A stretch of 64,000 bases of DNA from Streptomyces sp. NBC_00335 (GTDB lineage Bacteria > Actinomycetota > Actinomycetes > Streptomycetales > Streptomycetaceae). Each line of letters opens with the position of its first letter. Position 1 is the stretch's first letter. Shown piece by piece: positions 8,377 through 15,419 of this stretch. The translations under genes and the position numbers were made by a program. The notes beneath the pieces were generated by a model that worked only from the letters and a program-made list of their open reading frames with translations, searched no databases and was not told where the DNA came from. The stretch is from positions 2,728,001 to 2,792,000 of the forward strand of contig NZ_CP108006.1 of assembly GCF_036127095.1 (NCBI RefSeq), read 5' to 3'.

Positions 8377-9272
8377 CGGGCGACGCCGTACACGTGCTCC
8401 ACCTGCTCGGGCGTGAGCTTCCCGGCGAGCGGCCCCAAGGCCGACACCTCCCGTTCCTGGTAGACGTGGACGGCGAACTGCGTGGCCGCCCGGTCCAGTG
8501 ACGAGATGCCGACGAAGACCAGAACCGGCTCGACAGGCACATCGAAGGCGCAGTACCGCCCCAGAACCTTCCGGACGAAATCGGCCTCGGCCTGGCTTGC
8601 CGCAGCGTAGGGACGCGGCTTTCCGCCGTTGATCTTGGCCATGGAGTCGCCGACCCATACCGAGGCGCCTCGGTGGTTCTTGGTGTTGATGCTGAACACG
8701 CCGCCAGGGCCGATCAGTACGTGGTCGATGTCGCCGCCGTTGCCCTTCTCGATGCCGTGAAGCACTCGCCAGCCGAGTGGGGTTAGGCGCTCCAGCTCAC
8801 GACCTACCCGACGCTCACCTTCCAGGCCCGCGTACCAGCTGTCCCACTCCGAGGGCTGCCGCAATAACTTCGCGGTCAGCCGCTGCACCTTCGACGGGCC
8901 TCGTTCGGCGATCATCCCGACGACTCGGGAGCCGGGACGGTTCCTCGCCAGGTCCTCACTGGGGCTGAGGGGTGGGAGAGGCGCCGACCGTTCGCATCGG
9001 GGTTTCGGGGCCGCGTGAATGGGGTGCGTTGGCTGCTGAGCGGGAGCCACGGGACGAGGTGGGCGCGCCGGCGGAGGAGGGGCGCTGACGACAAGCCCGT
9101 CCCCAAGGTGACGTCGAAGCAGAGCCAGGGACTCCGCCTCGTACTGCCGAAGCTTGATCGTCACGGCCTTGGTCGCTCGATCCGCCCAGGCAACTGCCGT
9201 TCCGTCCGGCAGGTTCACATAGAGCCGATCCTTTCCATGCCGCTTCCACGAGTGCACCGTCAGATCGCTCAT
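8349..9272 (-). CDS. NERD-domain (nuclease-related) protein
   Basis: A 307-residue protein. Residues 1-60 form a short module with RLYVNLPDGTAVAWADR (16-32), followed by a Pro-rich linker. The NERD domain covers about 145-290. Catalytic-type residues are intact: Asp181 and Asp183 in GGDIDHVLIGPGGVFS, and Lys198 in INTKNHRG. NERD is a restriction-endonuclease-like fold; substrates are unknown. It lies inside the relic island with its 3' end overlapping the YdcF-like gene. A paralogue with the same N-terminal module but a degraded active site lies at 31571-32362. Confidence 0.85.
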   Translation of the reverse strand: MSDLTVHSWKRHGKDRLYVNLPDGTAVAWADRATKAVTIKLRQYEAESLALLRRHLGDGLVVSAPPPPARPPRPVAPAQQPTHPIHAAPKPRCERSAPLPPLSPSEDLARNRPGSRVVGMIAERGPSKVQRLTAKLLRQPSEWDSWYAGLEGERRVGRELERLTPLGWRVLHGIEKGNGGDIDHVLIGPGGVFSINTKNHRGASVWVGDSMAKINGGKPRPYAAASQAEADFVRKVLGRYCAFDVPVEPVLVFVGISSLDRAATQFAVHVYQEREVSALGPLAGKLTPEQVEHVYGVARHRRVWLRA

Positions 9273-9685
9273 CAGCAGCCCCCATGCATGCCGTCCCCAT
9301 GCTTATGCCAGCAGCTAGCGGCCAGGCCGGCAAGACCGCCGGGGACAGAGCGAGCTGTTACAGGTTTCTCTACCTCATCAAGGCACCCGGCTCCGCTCGG
9401 GGCGGCACTCCTGCCTGCGGCCCGCTCCGCCCCCGCTGCGCCGACGCCCGCCCCTGTAGGCGGGTAGGCCCAAGGGCATGGGTCGAGCCCTACGGGCCGG
9501 CAGTGCCATCACTCACCGACATGCCTCCGGCGGGGGCGCTCCGACTCCGGGATGCGGGGGCCAGTCGTGCGGCCGCGGGTGCGTTGTGGTTCGGGGTGGA
9601 GGCGAGTGACGTGGCTGAGGCGGTCGCCTCCGTGTGCGAACACCAGTCGGGGACACCGCCAGAGCCACTTCGTCAGCCTCGCGGA
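9273..9685. other. Gene-free stretch in the relic island
   Basis: No convincing coding region was seen on either strand. It holds GC-rich CGGCTCCGCTCGGGG-type sequence (about 9388-9460) like the dispersed intergenic repeats of streptomycetes. Confidence 0.4.
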
Positions 9686-9811
9686 CTACTCCTGCGGGCG
9701 CTGCTCCTCCCCGTCTCCCAGGGAGTCGAGCTCCTGCTCGACGAACGCCCGCGTGACTCCCGCGATCACGGCGCCGATGACGAGCTTGAGAAGCGGAACG
9801 ATCTTCCCCAT
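9686..9811 (-). CDS. 41-residue small membrane protein
   Basis: The ATG at 9811 is preceded by a near-perfect ribosome-binding site (GGAGGTAG, 7-8 nt spacing). The product starts MGKIVPLLKL and has one hydrophobic segment (about 5-19, VPLLKLVIGAVIAGV). An acidic, charged tail ends EEQRPQE. It falls below most gene-calling length limits. The family is unknown; the size and single helix would fit a small membrane regulator or a toxin-like peptide, but nothing decides this. Confidence 0.55.
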   Translation of the reverse strand: MGKIVPLLKLVIGAVIAGVTRAFVEQELDSLGDGEEQRPQE

Positions 9812-9899
9812 TTGCTACCTCCACAACTTGGCAGGGAGCCACCTTGGCCCACCCACCAATCTCAGGCCCCCTGAAGGTGACGTGACGTAAGTAGGCCAA

Positions 9900-9945
9900 T
9901 ATTGACCAAACTTGACCCAAGTTGATTTCTGAAACTTGACCCCAG
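9900..9945. repeat. Clustered TTGAC repeats with inverted repeat
   Basis: AAACTTGACCC occurs at 9908-9918 and again at 9932-9942. AACTTG-ACC-CAAGTT (9909-9923) is a perfect dyad, and a further TTGACC lies at 9902-9907. The cluster sits in the AT-richer gap between the 41-residue gene and the divergent HTH-HNH gene, suggesting an operator or iteron-like binding array. Confidence 0.45.
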
Positions 9946-10033
9946 GTGACAGGCTAGAAGCGCCTTGACAGATCATCAGTGGCCGCAGATGCTTGGCGTA
10001 AGCAGCAGATCCACGGCGGAGTGAGAGTCGATA

Positions 10034-10966
10034 GTGATTCAAATCCCAGACGAGAGCACCCTCCCTGGTGGTTCGCACAGGAATCTTCTCGTGGCCCTCC
10101 ATCTCCTTTACAGAAGGGCTGGATTTCCCGGAATTAAATCCATCAGTGACGCTTCGGTGCATCTGGGCGATAATTGCGATGTGATCTCCCATCAAGGGGT
10201 TTCGAATATCCTTGCGGGTAAATCGACCCCGAGGTGGAGCAAGCTCGAAGCCCTGGTGCTCGTACTCGCGAGCCGCGACGTAACCCGGCCGGAGCCAAGG
10301 GTCATTGCTCGGGAGTTTCATGGCCTCTGGCTTCAAGTGGCGAGCGAGCCCACGCTTCAGTCGATCCGTGTGGATGACGCCGGCAAGCCACCCCCGGAGG
10401 AGCTGCCGACCGACCCGTCTGGCTCACTCGCCCCTCCGGTGCGGCCAGTGGCTGGAGTCGTGCGTGGTCGGCGCAGCCTTTCAACTCGACGCAAGCGGGA
10501 TCTGTTGCTGGAAGTCGGTGGGCGTTGCCCCGTCCCGCGATGCGCTAGCTCCTCGATGGAGGTTGCGCATATCACGCCCTTGGCGATGGGGGGGACTAAC
10601 GATTTCGGTAACCTGATATATCTGTGCGCCAACCATCATAGGCAGTACGATGGCGGGGAGTTCACAGAGCAGGATTTGCGCCTAATTAAGGCCCGCCTCG
10701 CCTGGAGTGCCGATCGATATACGAATGCCGAATATCTCTGGCTGGGGGTTTTCTCGAAAAATAGGGGAACTCATTTCCTTCACCCGGTTGAGGAGCGCAA
10801 TTGCCTTCGCTTCCTCGAAGCCGATGGATATATCCAAAGAGTTGATACCCCGGGTGCAGCGAAGCCGGACATGGATACCTGGCGTCTGGCTGAGATCGGT
10901 GTACGTCTCGCAGGGGTATGGGCAGATTCTGGCGCTCCTGCGATCAACATCGCTACCGGTCCATAG
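10034..10966 (+). CDS. HTH-HNH endonuclease-like protein
   Basis: A 310-residue protein with two recognisable parts. Residues about 15-80 look like a Streptomyces-type helix-turn-helix (VISHQGVSNILAGKSTPRW). Residues about 160-206 form an HNH nuclease motif: Cys165 and Cys170, His179 (VAHITPL), the GGTNDFGNL turn with Asn193, then Cys198 and His201/His202 (LCANHHRQYD). The C-terminal 100 residues match nothing I recognise. The GTG start at 10034 follows GGAGTGAGAG. Stretches of the gene (for example 10120-10215 and 10680-10780) are visibly AT-richer, with codons such as AAT and ATA rare nearby, so it is probably a recent acquisition. It could be a defence or homing-type nuclease. Confidence 0.75.
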   Translation: MIQIPDESTLPGGSHRNLLVALHLLYRRAGFPGIKSISDASVHLGDNCDVISHQGVSNILAGKSTPRWSKLEALVLVLASRDVTRPEPRVIAREFHGLWLQVASEPTLQSIRVDDAGKPPPEELPTDPSGSLAPPVRPVAGVVRGRRSLSTRRKRDLLLEVGGRCPVPRCASSSMEVAHITPLAMGGTNDFGNLIYLCANHHRQYDGGEFTEQDLRLIKARLAWSADRYTNAEYLWLGVFSKNRGTHFLHPVEERNCLRFLEADGYIQRVDTPGAAKPDMDTWRLAEIGVRLAGVWADSGAPAINIATGP

Positions 10967-11118
10967 CGTCCCCCGTGCCTGCGAGGCTGAGGGGGGAAAC
11001 GCCCTCCCCTTGCTGTACAGCAGCGTCGTGCCACAACCACAGCATCCGCCCCCGCCCGGTAGCGTCCCTCTGAGGCCTTGAAGTGCCCGGGATGGCTATC
11101 ACTGACCGATCTGGCCAG

Positions 11119-11163
11119 AGCTACGGATCAGAAGGTTAAAAATTCGAGCCCTGCCAAGTGCAC
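11119..11163 (+). pseudogene. Decayed tRNA-Arg(ACG)-like 3' half
   Basis: CTACGGATCAGAAGG (11121-11135) is the anticodon loop and 3' anticodon stem expected of a tRNA-Arg(ACG). A T-loop-like TTCGAGC and an acceptor-like tail ending AAGTGCAC follow. No 5' half is present and the T-stem cannot pair, so it is not a working tRNA. A strong hairpin follows, as after a real tRNA gene. It is best read as the att scar of another integrated element; the match is from memory of actinobacterial tRNA sequences. Confidence 0.5.
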
Positions 11164-11168
11164 GGCCG

Positions 11169-11200
11169 GAGAGGCCCCGGACGAAAGTCCGGGGCCTCTC
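11169..11200 (+). terminator. 14-bp hairpin with GAAA tetraloop
   Basis: GAGAGGCCCCGGAC (11169-11182) pairs perfectly with GTCCGGGGCCTCTC (11187-11200) around GAAA. This is a very stable intrinsic-terminator-like element following the decayed tRNA fragment. Confidence 0.85.
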
Positions 11201-12462
11201 GCGCTCTGGCTCCCAGCGGGGAGCAGTAGCTGCGGTGGATCCAACCCAAAGCTCCTCTATGACCTCGGATAGCCTCTGCCCACCCGGGATTCGGGCCACA
11301 TGAAACGAAGGCCGGCTGTGTCGGTGCGTGAGAACTTCGCCAGGTCTTTAAACGAACGGCCGAGGCTTCTGACGGTGAGTCGTTCGCCGTGGAGCGGCCT
11401 TGCGGGTGCTCACCAAAGTGGCCCGGCCTGGAGTCAACAGCGAACGGACACATGCTTCCGGCTCAACCTTCGGGCCACTACAGCGTTCTGACGAACCCTG
11501 AAATCGGTCCGTTCATCGCGCGGTGCACAGGATGTCGGGCACGCTATCCGCACCCTGGGTGGTACCGCAGGACGCGTCAATGCCCTTCGACTGGGCTCGC
11601 GACTGAGTAGGTTCCGGCCCGCCCGTGGGCCTTGGAAGGGCAGCAGACGGAGGCCACACGTGACAGCAGGCGACCGCTCCACCAACCAGGGCAAGGAGCC
11701 AGGTCGGCAGGAGTTGCGCACGGCCGGCGCAAGCAGGTCACTCTTGGCCATCGGCGGAGCCTGACCGTCGGATAGGTCCCGGGCTTGCCCCGGGTCGCCC
11801 CCGGACAAAGCCAGGGATGCAGCTGCACTACAGAGCTGGACACCTCGGAAGCCGACCGCGCGCAGCCGGACTCTCATGGGCGGCACTGACAAAGCTCCCC
11901 GGGCTGAGTATCCAAGTGCCCGACAAGCGCTCCGCGCGCCTCCGAACATGGGCAGTCATCGGAGGTCAATGAGCATCCAGGGCCAGGTGGGCATGCCCTC
12001 GGAGCGGCTTCGGGACGCAGCAGTCGACGGGAAATACCTTGAATTCAGATCCGTCATGGCCATACGTTCGCATCGTCCCGACAACCGGCGCCCGGGGGCG
12101 CCCCAGGCGAAAACCAAACTGGTGGGAGTAAGAGGCGGCTCACGGGGTGGCCGTACGGCGTGGCGTGCGATCGGCGTCCTGGATAGTCCCCACCAGACCC
12201 CGGCTGTACCGTGCCAGGTAGGGCAGGGAGCAGCGGTAAACAGCGGGTGACAGGGTCGGCCCGCGGGTTCTCCCTCGCACCCATTTGCACAGGTCAGGGG
12301 CGGGATCGCGCAGGCAAGATCGGTGATTCCCAAGCTCATGGTGTCCCGTCTTGCGGGCGGGCGTGCGCCCCTGAGCTTCGATCGACCCTCTGTGCGCTCT
12401 CTCCATGTCCCACTGCCTGCGCCATCGTCGTGGTGCTGGCGAGGGCCGATGGAGGGGGCGAG
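11201..12462. other. Long gene-free stretch of the relic island
   Basis: About 1.26 kb in which open frames on both strands have the composition of noise: Arg/Pro/Ser-rich and without motifs. I see no integrase, replication or transfer gene. It is probably decayed mobile-element DNA. Confidence 0.45.
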
Positions 12463-12639
12463 ATGACGCAGCCGCTGTGCGGTTCGGCGACGCAGGATGG
12501 TCGCCGTTGTCGGAACAAGGCGATCATCGGAAGCGGGCAGTGCTCGAAGCACCAGGGGGCTTGGACCTCTTACGGTGTCGCGCAGCGCAAGAAGAAGGAA
12601 GCTGAAGCGAAGATGCGGAAGCTGCGGAGGAAGAAGTGA
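12463..12639 (+). CDS. 58-residue Cys-rich basic protein
   Basis: The ATG at 12463 follows GGAGGGGG. The product begins MTQPLCGSATQDGRRC and continues through GSGQCSKHQG, giving a C-x8-10-C / C-x2-H pattern that resembles tiny zinc-binding proteins common on actinobacterial mobile elements. The C-terminal 20 residues are almost all Lys/Arg/Glu/Ala (KKKEAEAKMRKLRRKK), suggesting nucleic-acid contact. It is the last gene before the right att repeat. Confidence 0.6.
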   Translation: MTQPLCGSATQDGRRCRNKAIIGSGQCSKHQGAWTSYGVAQRKKKEAEAKMRKLRRKK

Positions 12640-12723
12640 GCCTGCGCGGCCTATTCGTGGACCGCTGGGACTCTGCAGGACCTCGATAGGCTTCTGACCT
12701 GCTGGAACGTGTGAGACGCACGG

Positions 12724-12829
12724 GGCCTCCGGAGCCGTGTGCGCAGGTTCGAATCCTGCCGGGGGCACTTCGTAAGGAGTGCCCAAAGACCCCGCCATCA
12801 GCGAGTTTGCTGAGACGGGGTCTTCGCGT
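12724..12829 (+). repeat. att direct repeat, right copy
   Basis: An exact 106-bp copy of 7156-7261: tRNA-Arg(CCG) 3' part plus terminator, with no tRNA 5' half attached. It marks the right end of the 5.6-kb relic and the junction with the next accessory block. Confidence 0.9.
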
Positions 12830-12869
12830 TTGTGCAGCCGACTGCGGCTCTGTGCGGCTGCGGAAGCGG

Positions 12870-13075
12870 CGCCCGACGCGCCTGCTTGTTTGCGTCATTG
12901 GCAACCGTGGGCTCTGCCACCGCACGGCGGGCAGCGGGGGTTCCGGGAACTCGCCTAGATCCGCGGCGTGGTGCATGGCGTTGGCGAGGGTCCGCCGCTT
13001 TCGGTGAGCCGCCGTCTCCGCTGCGGCGGCAGCCCTTTCCGCAGGCCTTGCCGGGCTCGTGCAACGCGTTGGCCG
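12870..13075 (-). pseudogene. Tyrosine-recombinase (integrase) remnant
   Basis: On the minus strand a frame without start or catalytic residues reads HRKRRTLANAMHHAADLGEF and then PEPPLPAVRWQSPRLP. This closely follows the R-R-x3-N-A-x2-A-V-E/D-x-G/E-L-x2-NP-L-x2-V-x-W pattern of the core-binding region of Streptomyces site-specific integrases. Only about 65 residues are recognisable; the C-terminal catalytic half (R-H-R-Y) is missing. It lies just outside the right att repeat and points at it, the usual position of int next to its att site. The rest of the 12640-13119 gap holds only the att copy. Confidence 0.55.
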
Positions 13076-13119
13076 GCTTGTCCGGGAGGTCGCGGTCATC
13101 GGTCCGGGCAGGGCGAATG

Positions 13120-13959
13120 TCACCCCGTGAAGAGGGTGGTGTTGGAGGGGATGCCGGTTCGGGGGGGTTCGGTGACCGGGTGGTAGTGCCAAGTGAAGGG
13201 GATGCCTTGGGCGGTGGTGGGGTCGGGGGTGGTCATGAGCTGGAAGTGGAGGTGGGGTTCGGAGGAGTTTCCGGAGTTGCCGCAGTCCGCCAGGTGCTGG
13301 CCGGCTCGGACGTGGTCTCCGGGGCGTACGCGCAGGGAGCCGCGGCGGAGGTGGGCGAAGCCGGCGACGACGTTGTCGCCGGTGTCCAGAAGGATGTAGT
13401 TGCCCCAGAGGTGGCAGGGCCAGCCGAGGCTGCGGACGAAGCCTTCGAGGTAGAGGTACGCGAAGGACGGGAGCGAGGAGCGGGTCCAGTGGTCGCGCAT
13501 GCGGTGCGCGGTGGCGACGACCACCCCGTCGGCGGGGGCCAGGACCGGCCGGCCGAAGGTCGGGTAGTGCTCGGGGCGGCGGGCCAGCGGCCAGAGGTTG
13601 GTGAACGGGGGCGCCTCGGGGCCCCCGGCGGGGTGGTGGATCAGGTCGATGGCGTAGGTCTGGGCGTGGCTGTGGGTGTGGCTGGGGACCTTGTCGGCGG
13701 GGCTGTTGTGTGCGGTCCAGGGGCCTTCGACGGGGATGCGCATCGGGACCGGGGGGTGGTCGCCGGTCGGGCGCTGGCGGCGGGTCAGGGTCCAGCGCAT
13801 GGTGCCGCCGACGGCGAGGAGGAACAGGCCGGTGAACCACAGGGGGCTCAGGCCGTCGGTGTTGGCGAGGACGCAGAGCGTGCCGGCGGCGAAGAGGAGG
13901 CCGTGGCGCTTCCAGAGGGTCGTACGGAGGGTCGTATGGAAGGTGGGGCTAAGGGTCAT
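13120..13959 (-). CDS. Membrane-anchored M23-family peptidase (RiPP cluster)
   Basis: A 279-residue protein with two hydrophobic N-terminal segments (about 19-33 and 38-55) and a C-terminal M23/LysM-type zinc peptidase fold. Likely zinc ligands are His98 and Asp105 (HSHAQTYAIDL) and the HLH motif at 237-239 (PHLHFQ). GNYILLDTG and HVRAGQHLADCGNSG are family landmarks. The ATG overlaps the stop of the flavoprotein gene upstream (ATGA), so it is the last gene of the cluster transcript. M23 enzymes usually cut peptidoglycan bridges; in this setting leader-peptide removal or immunity is plausible but unproven. Confidence 0.82.
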   Translation of the reverse strand: MTLSPTFHTTLRTTLWKRHGLLFAAGTLCVLANTDGLSPLWFTGLFLLAVGGTMRWTLTRRQRPTGDHPPVPMRIPVEGPWTAHNSPADKVPSHTHSHAQTYAIDLIHHPAGGPEAPPFTNLWPLARRPEHYPTFGRPVLAPADGVVVATAHRMRDHWTRSSLPSFAYLYLEGFVRSLGWPCHLWGNYILLDTGDNVVAGFAHLRRGSLRVRPGDHVRAGQHLADCGNSGNSSEPHLHFQLMTTPDPTTAQGIPFTWHYHPVTEPPRTGIPSNTTLFTG

Positions 13960-15419
13960 GGGGTGGGCCTCTGGGGGGAGAGGGGCGGGGCGGTGCGCAG
14001 GCCGTGGTGGCGGCGGAGGGCTGTCCGGGCGGCGAGGTGGCCGCACATGCCGTGCACCGAGGGGCCGGGCGGGGTGGCCGCCGAGCAGAGGTAGACCCCG
14101 GGGAGCGGGGTGCGGTAGGGGTCGGCCTGGAGGGTGGGGCGGGCCAGGGACTGTTTGAGGGTGAGGGCCCCGGCGGCGATGTCGCCGCCCACGTAGTTCG
14201 GGTTGTACGCCTCCCAGTCCGCGGCGGCCCGGCCGCGGGACGCCAGGACGGTGTCGGTGAAGCCCGGGGCGTACTCCTCGATGCGGCGGCGGATCAGGTC
14301 GACCGGGTCGCGGGTGTCGCCGTTGGGTACGTGGGCGTACGCCCAGACCGGGCGGCGGTCGCCGCGGGCGCGTCCCGGATCGGTGACCGCGGGGTCCACG
14401 ACGAGGGTGAAGGGGGCGGAGCCGGGCCGGCCGGCCGCCACCTCCCGTTCCTGGCGGGTGACGGCCTCGGCGCTGCCGCCCAGGTGTACGGTGCCGGCCC
14501 GGCCGGTCAGGGGGTCCGCCCAGGGGATGGGGCCGGACACCAGGAAGTCGGCCTTCGCGGCGCCCGGCCCGTACCGGTAGCGGGTGAGGGCGCGCCGGTA
14601 GCGGGCGGGGAGCCGGTCGCCGGCCAGGCGGAGGAACTCGGTGGGGCCCACGTCCAGGAGGACCAGCGGGATGCCGGTCAGTTCGGCGAGGTCGCGGACG
14701 CGGTGGCCGGTGACGAACTCGCCGCCGTGCGCGGTGATGTCCTCCGCGAGGGCGTGGGCGATGCGGTCGCTGCCGCCTTCGGGGAGGGGCCAGCCGGTGC
14801 TGTGCGCGGTGTGGCCGAGCAGCATGGCGACGGCGGCGGAGGCGAGTGAGGGCAGCGGTCCGACGGCGTGCGCGGCCACGCCGGCGAGGAGGGCGCGGGC
14901 CTCCGGGGTGGTGAAGGGGCTGCGCGGGAGGGCGTGGGTGAGGACCCGGGTGGCCAGGCGGACCGCCGCCACGGGGTCGCGGGGCGGATGGCGGAGATCG
15001 GAGAGGAGGAGTTCGACGACCGCGGCGGAGCGTTCCACCAAGGGGCCCATCAGCCGGGCCCAGCGGGGGCCGTCCGGGCCGAGCTGTTCGGCGGTCCGGG
15101 TGATGCTCCGCCAGGCGGCGACGGAGCGGCCGCCGGCCAGCGGGTGGGCGTACGGGATCTCGGGCTGGAGCAGCCGGACGCCTCTGGAGGGGAGGTCGAA
15201 GGCGGTGAAGAAGGGGGAGGCGGCGGCCATCGGGTGGACGGCTGAGCAGGTGTCGTGGCGGATGTCGCTGTCGAACAGGGACCGGGTCCGCAGGCCGCCG
15301 CCGATGGTGTCGGCCTGTTCGTACAGGACCACGCGCAGGCCGGCGCGGGCCAGGGTGACGGCGGCCGCCAGGCCGTTGGGGCCGGTGCCGACGACGGCCG
15401 CGTCGGGGTGGCGGCTCAA
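13956..15419 (-). CDS. Phytoene-desaturase-like FAD oxidoreductase (RiPP cluster)
   Basis: A 487-residue NAD(P)/FAD-binding amine-oxidase/desaturase-superfamily protein. The dinucleotide motif VVGTGPNGLAAAVTLARAGL starts at residue 9, followed by YEQADTIGGGLRT. The C-terminal flavin motif is PGVYLCSAATPPGPSVHGM. The TTG at 15419 is the start, because the Rossmann strand begins only eight residues later and TTGA overlaps the ABC gene stop. A flavoprotein of this type occurs in legonaridin-like linaridin clusters (LegE, from memory), where its role is unresolved. Confidence 0.85.
   Translation of the reverse strand: MSRHPDAAVVGTGPNGLAAAVTLARAGLRVVLYEQADTIGGGLRTRSLFDSDIRHDTCSAVHPMAAASPFFTAFDLPSRGVRLLQPEIPYAHPLAGGRSVAAWRSITRTAEQLGPDGPRWARLMGPLVERSAAVVELLLSDLRHPPRDPVAAVRLATRVLTHALPRSPFTTPEARALLAGVAAHAVGPLPSLASAAVAMLLGHTAHSTGWPLPEGGSDRIAHALAEDITAHGGEFVTGHRVRDLAELTGIPLVLLDVGPTEFLRLAGDRLPARYRRALTRYRYGPGAAKADFLVSGPIPWADPLTGRAGTVHLGGSAEAVTRQEREVAAGRPGSAPFTLVVDPAVTDPGRARGDRRPVWAYAHVPNGDTRDPVDLIRRRIEEYAPGFTDTVLASRGRAAADWEAYNPNYVGGDIAAGALTLKQSLARPTLQADPYRTPLPGVYLCSAATPPGPSVHGMCGHLAARTALRRHHGLRTAPPLSPQRPTP

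Noticed and set aside
11201..12462. Possible replication or transfer genes of the relic element
   Set aside because: All frames read as noise; no motif of Rep, Tra or Int proteins.
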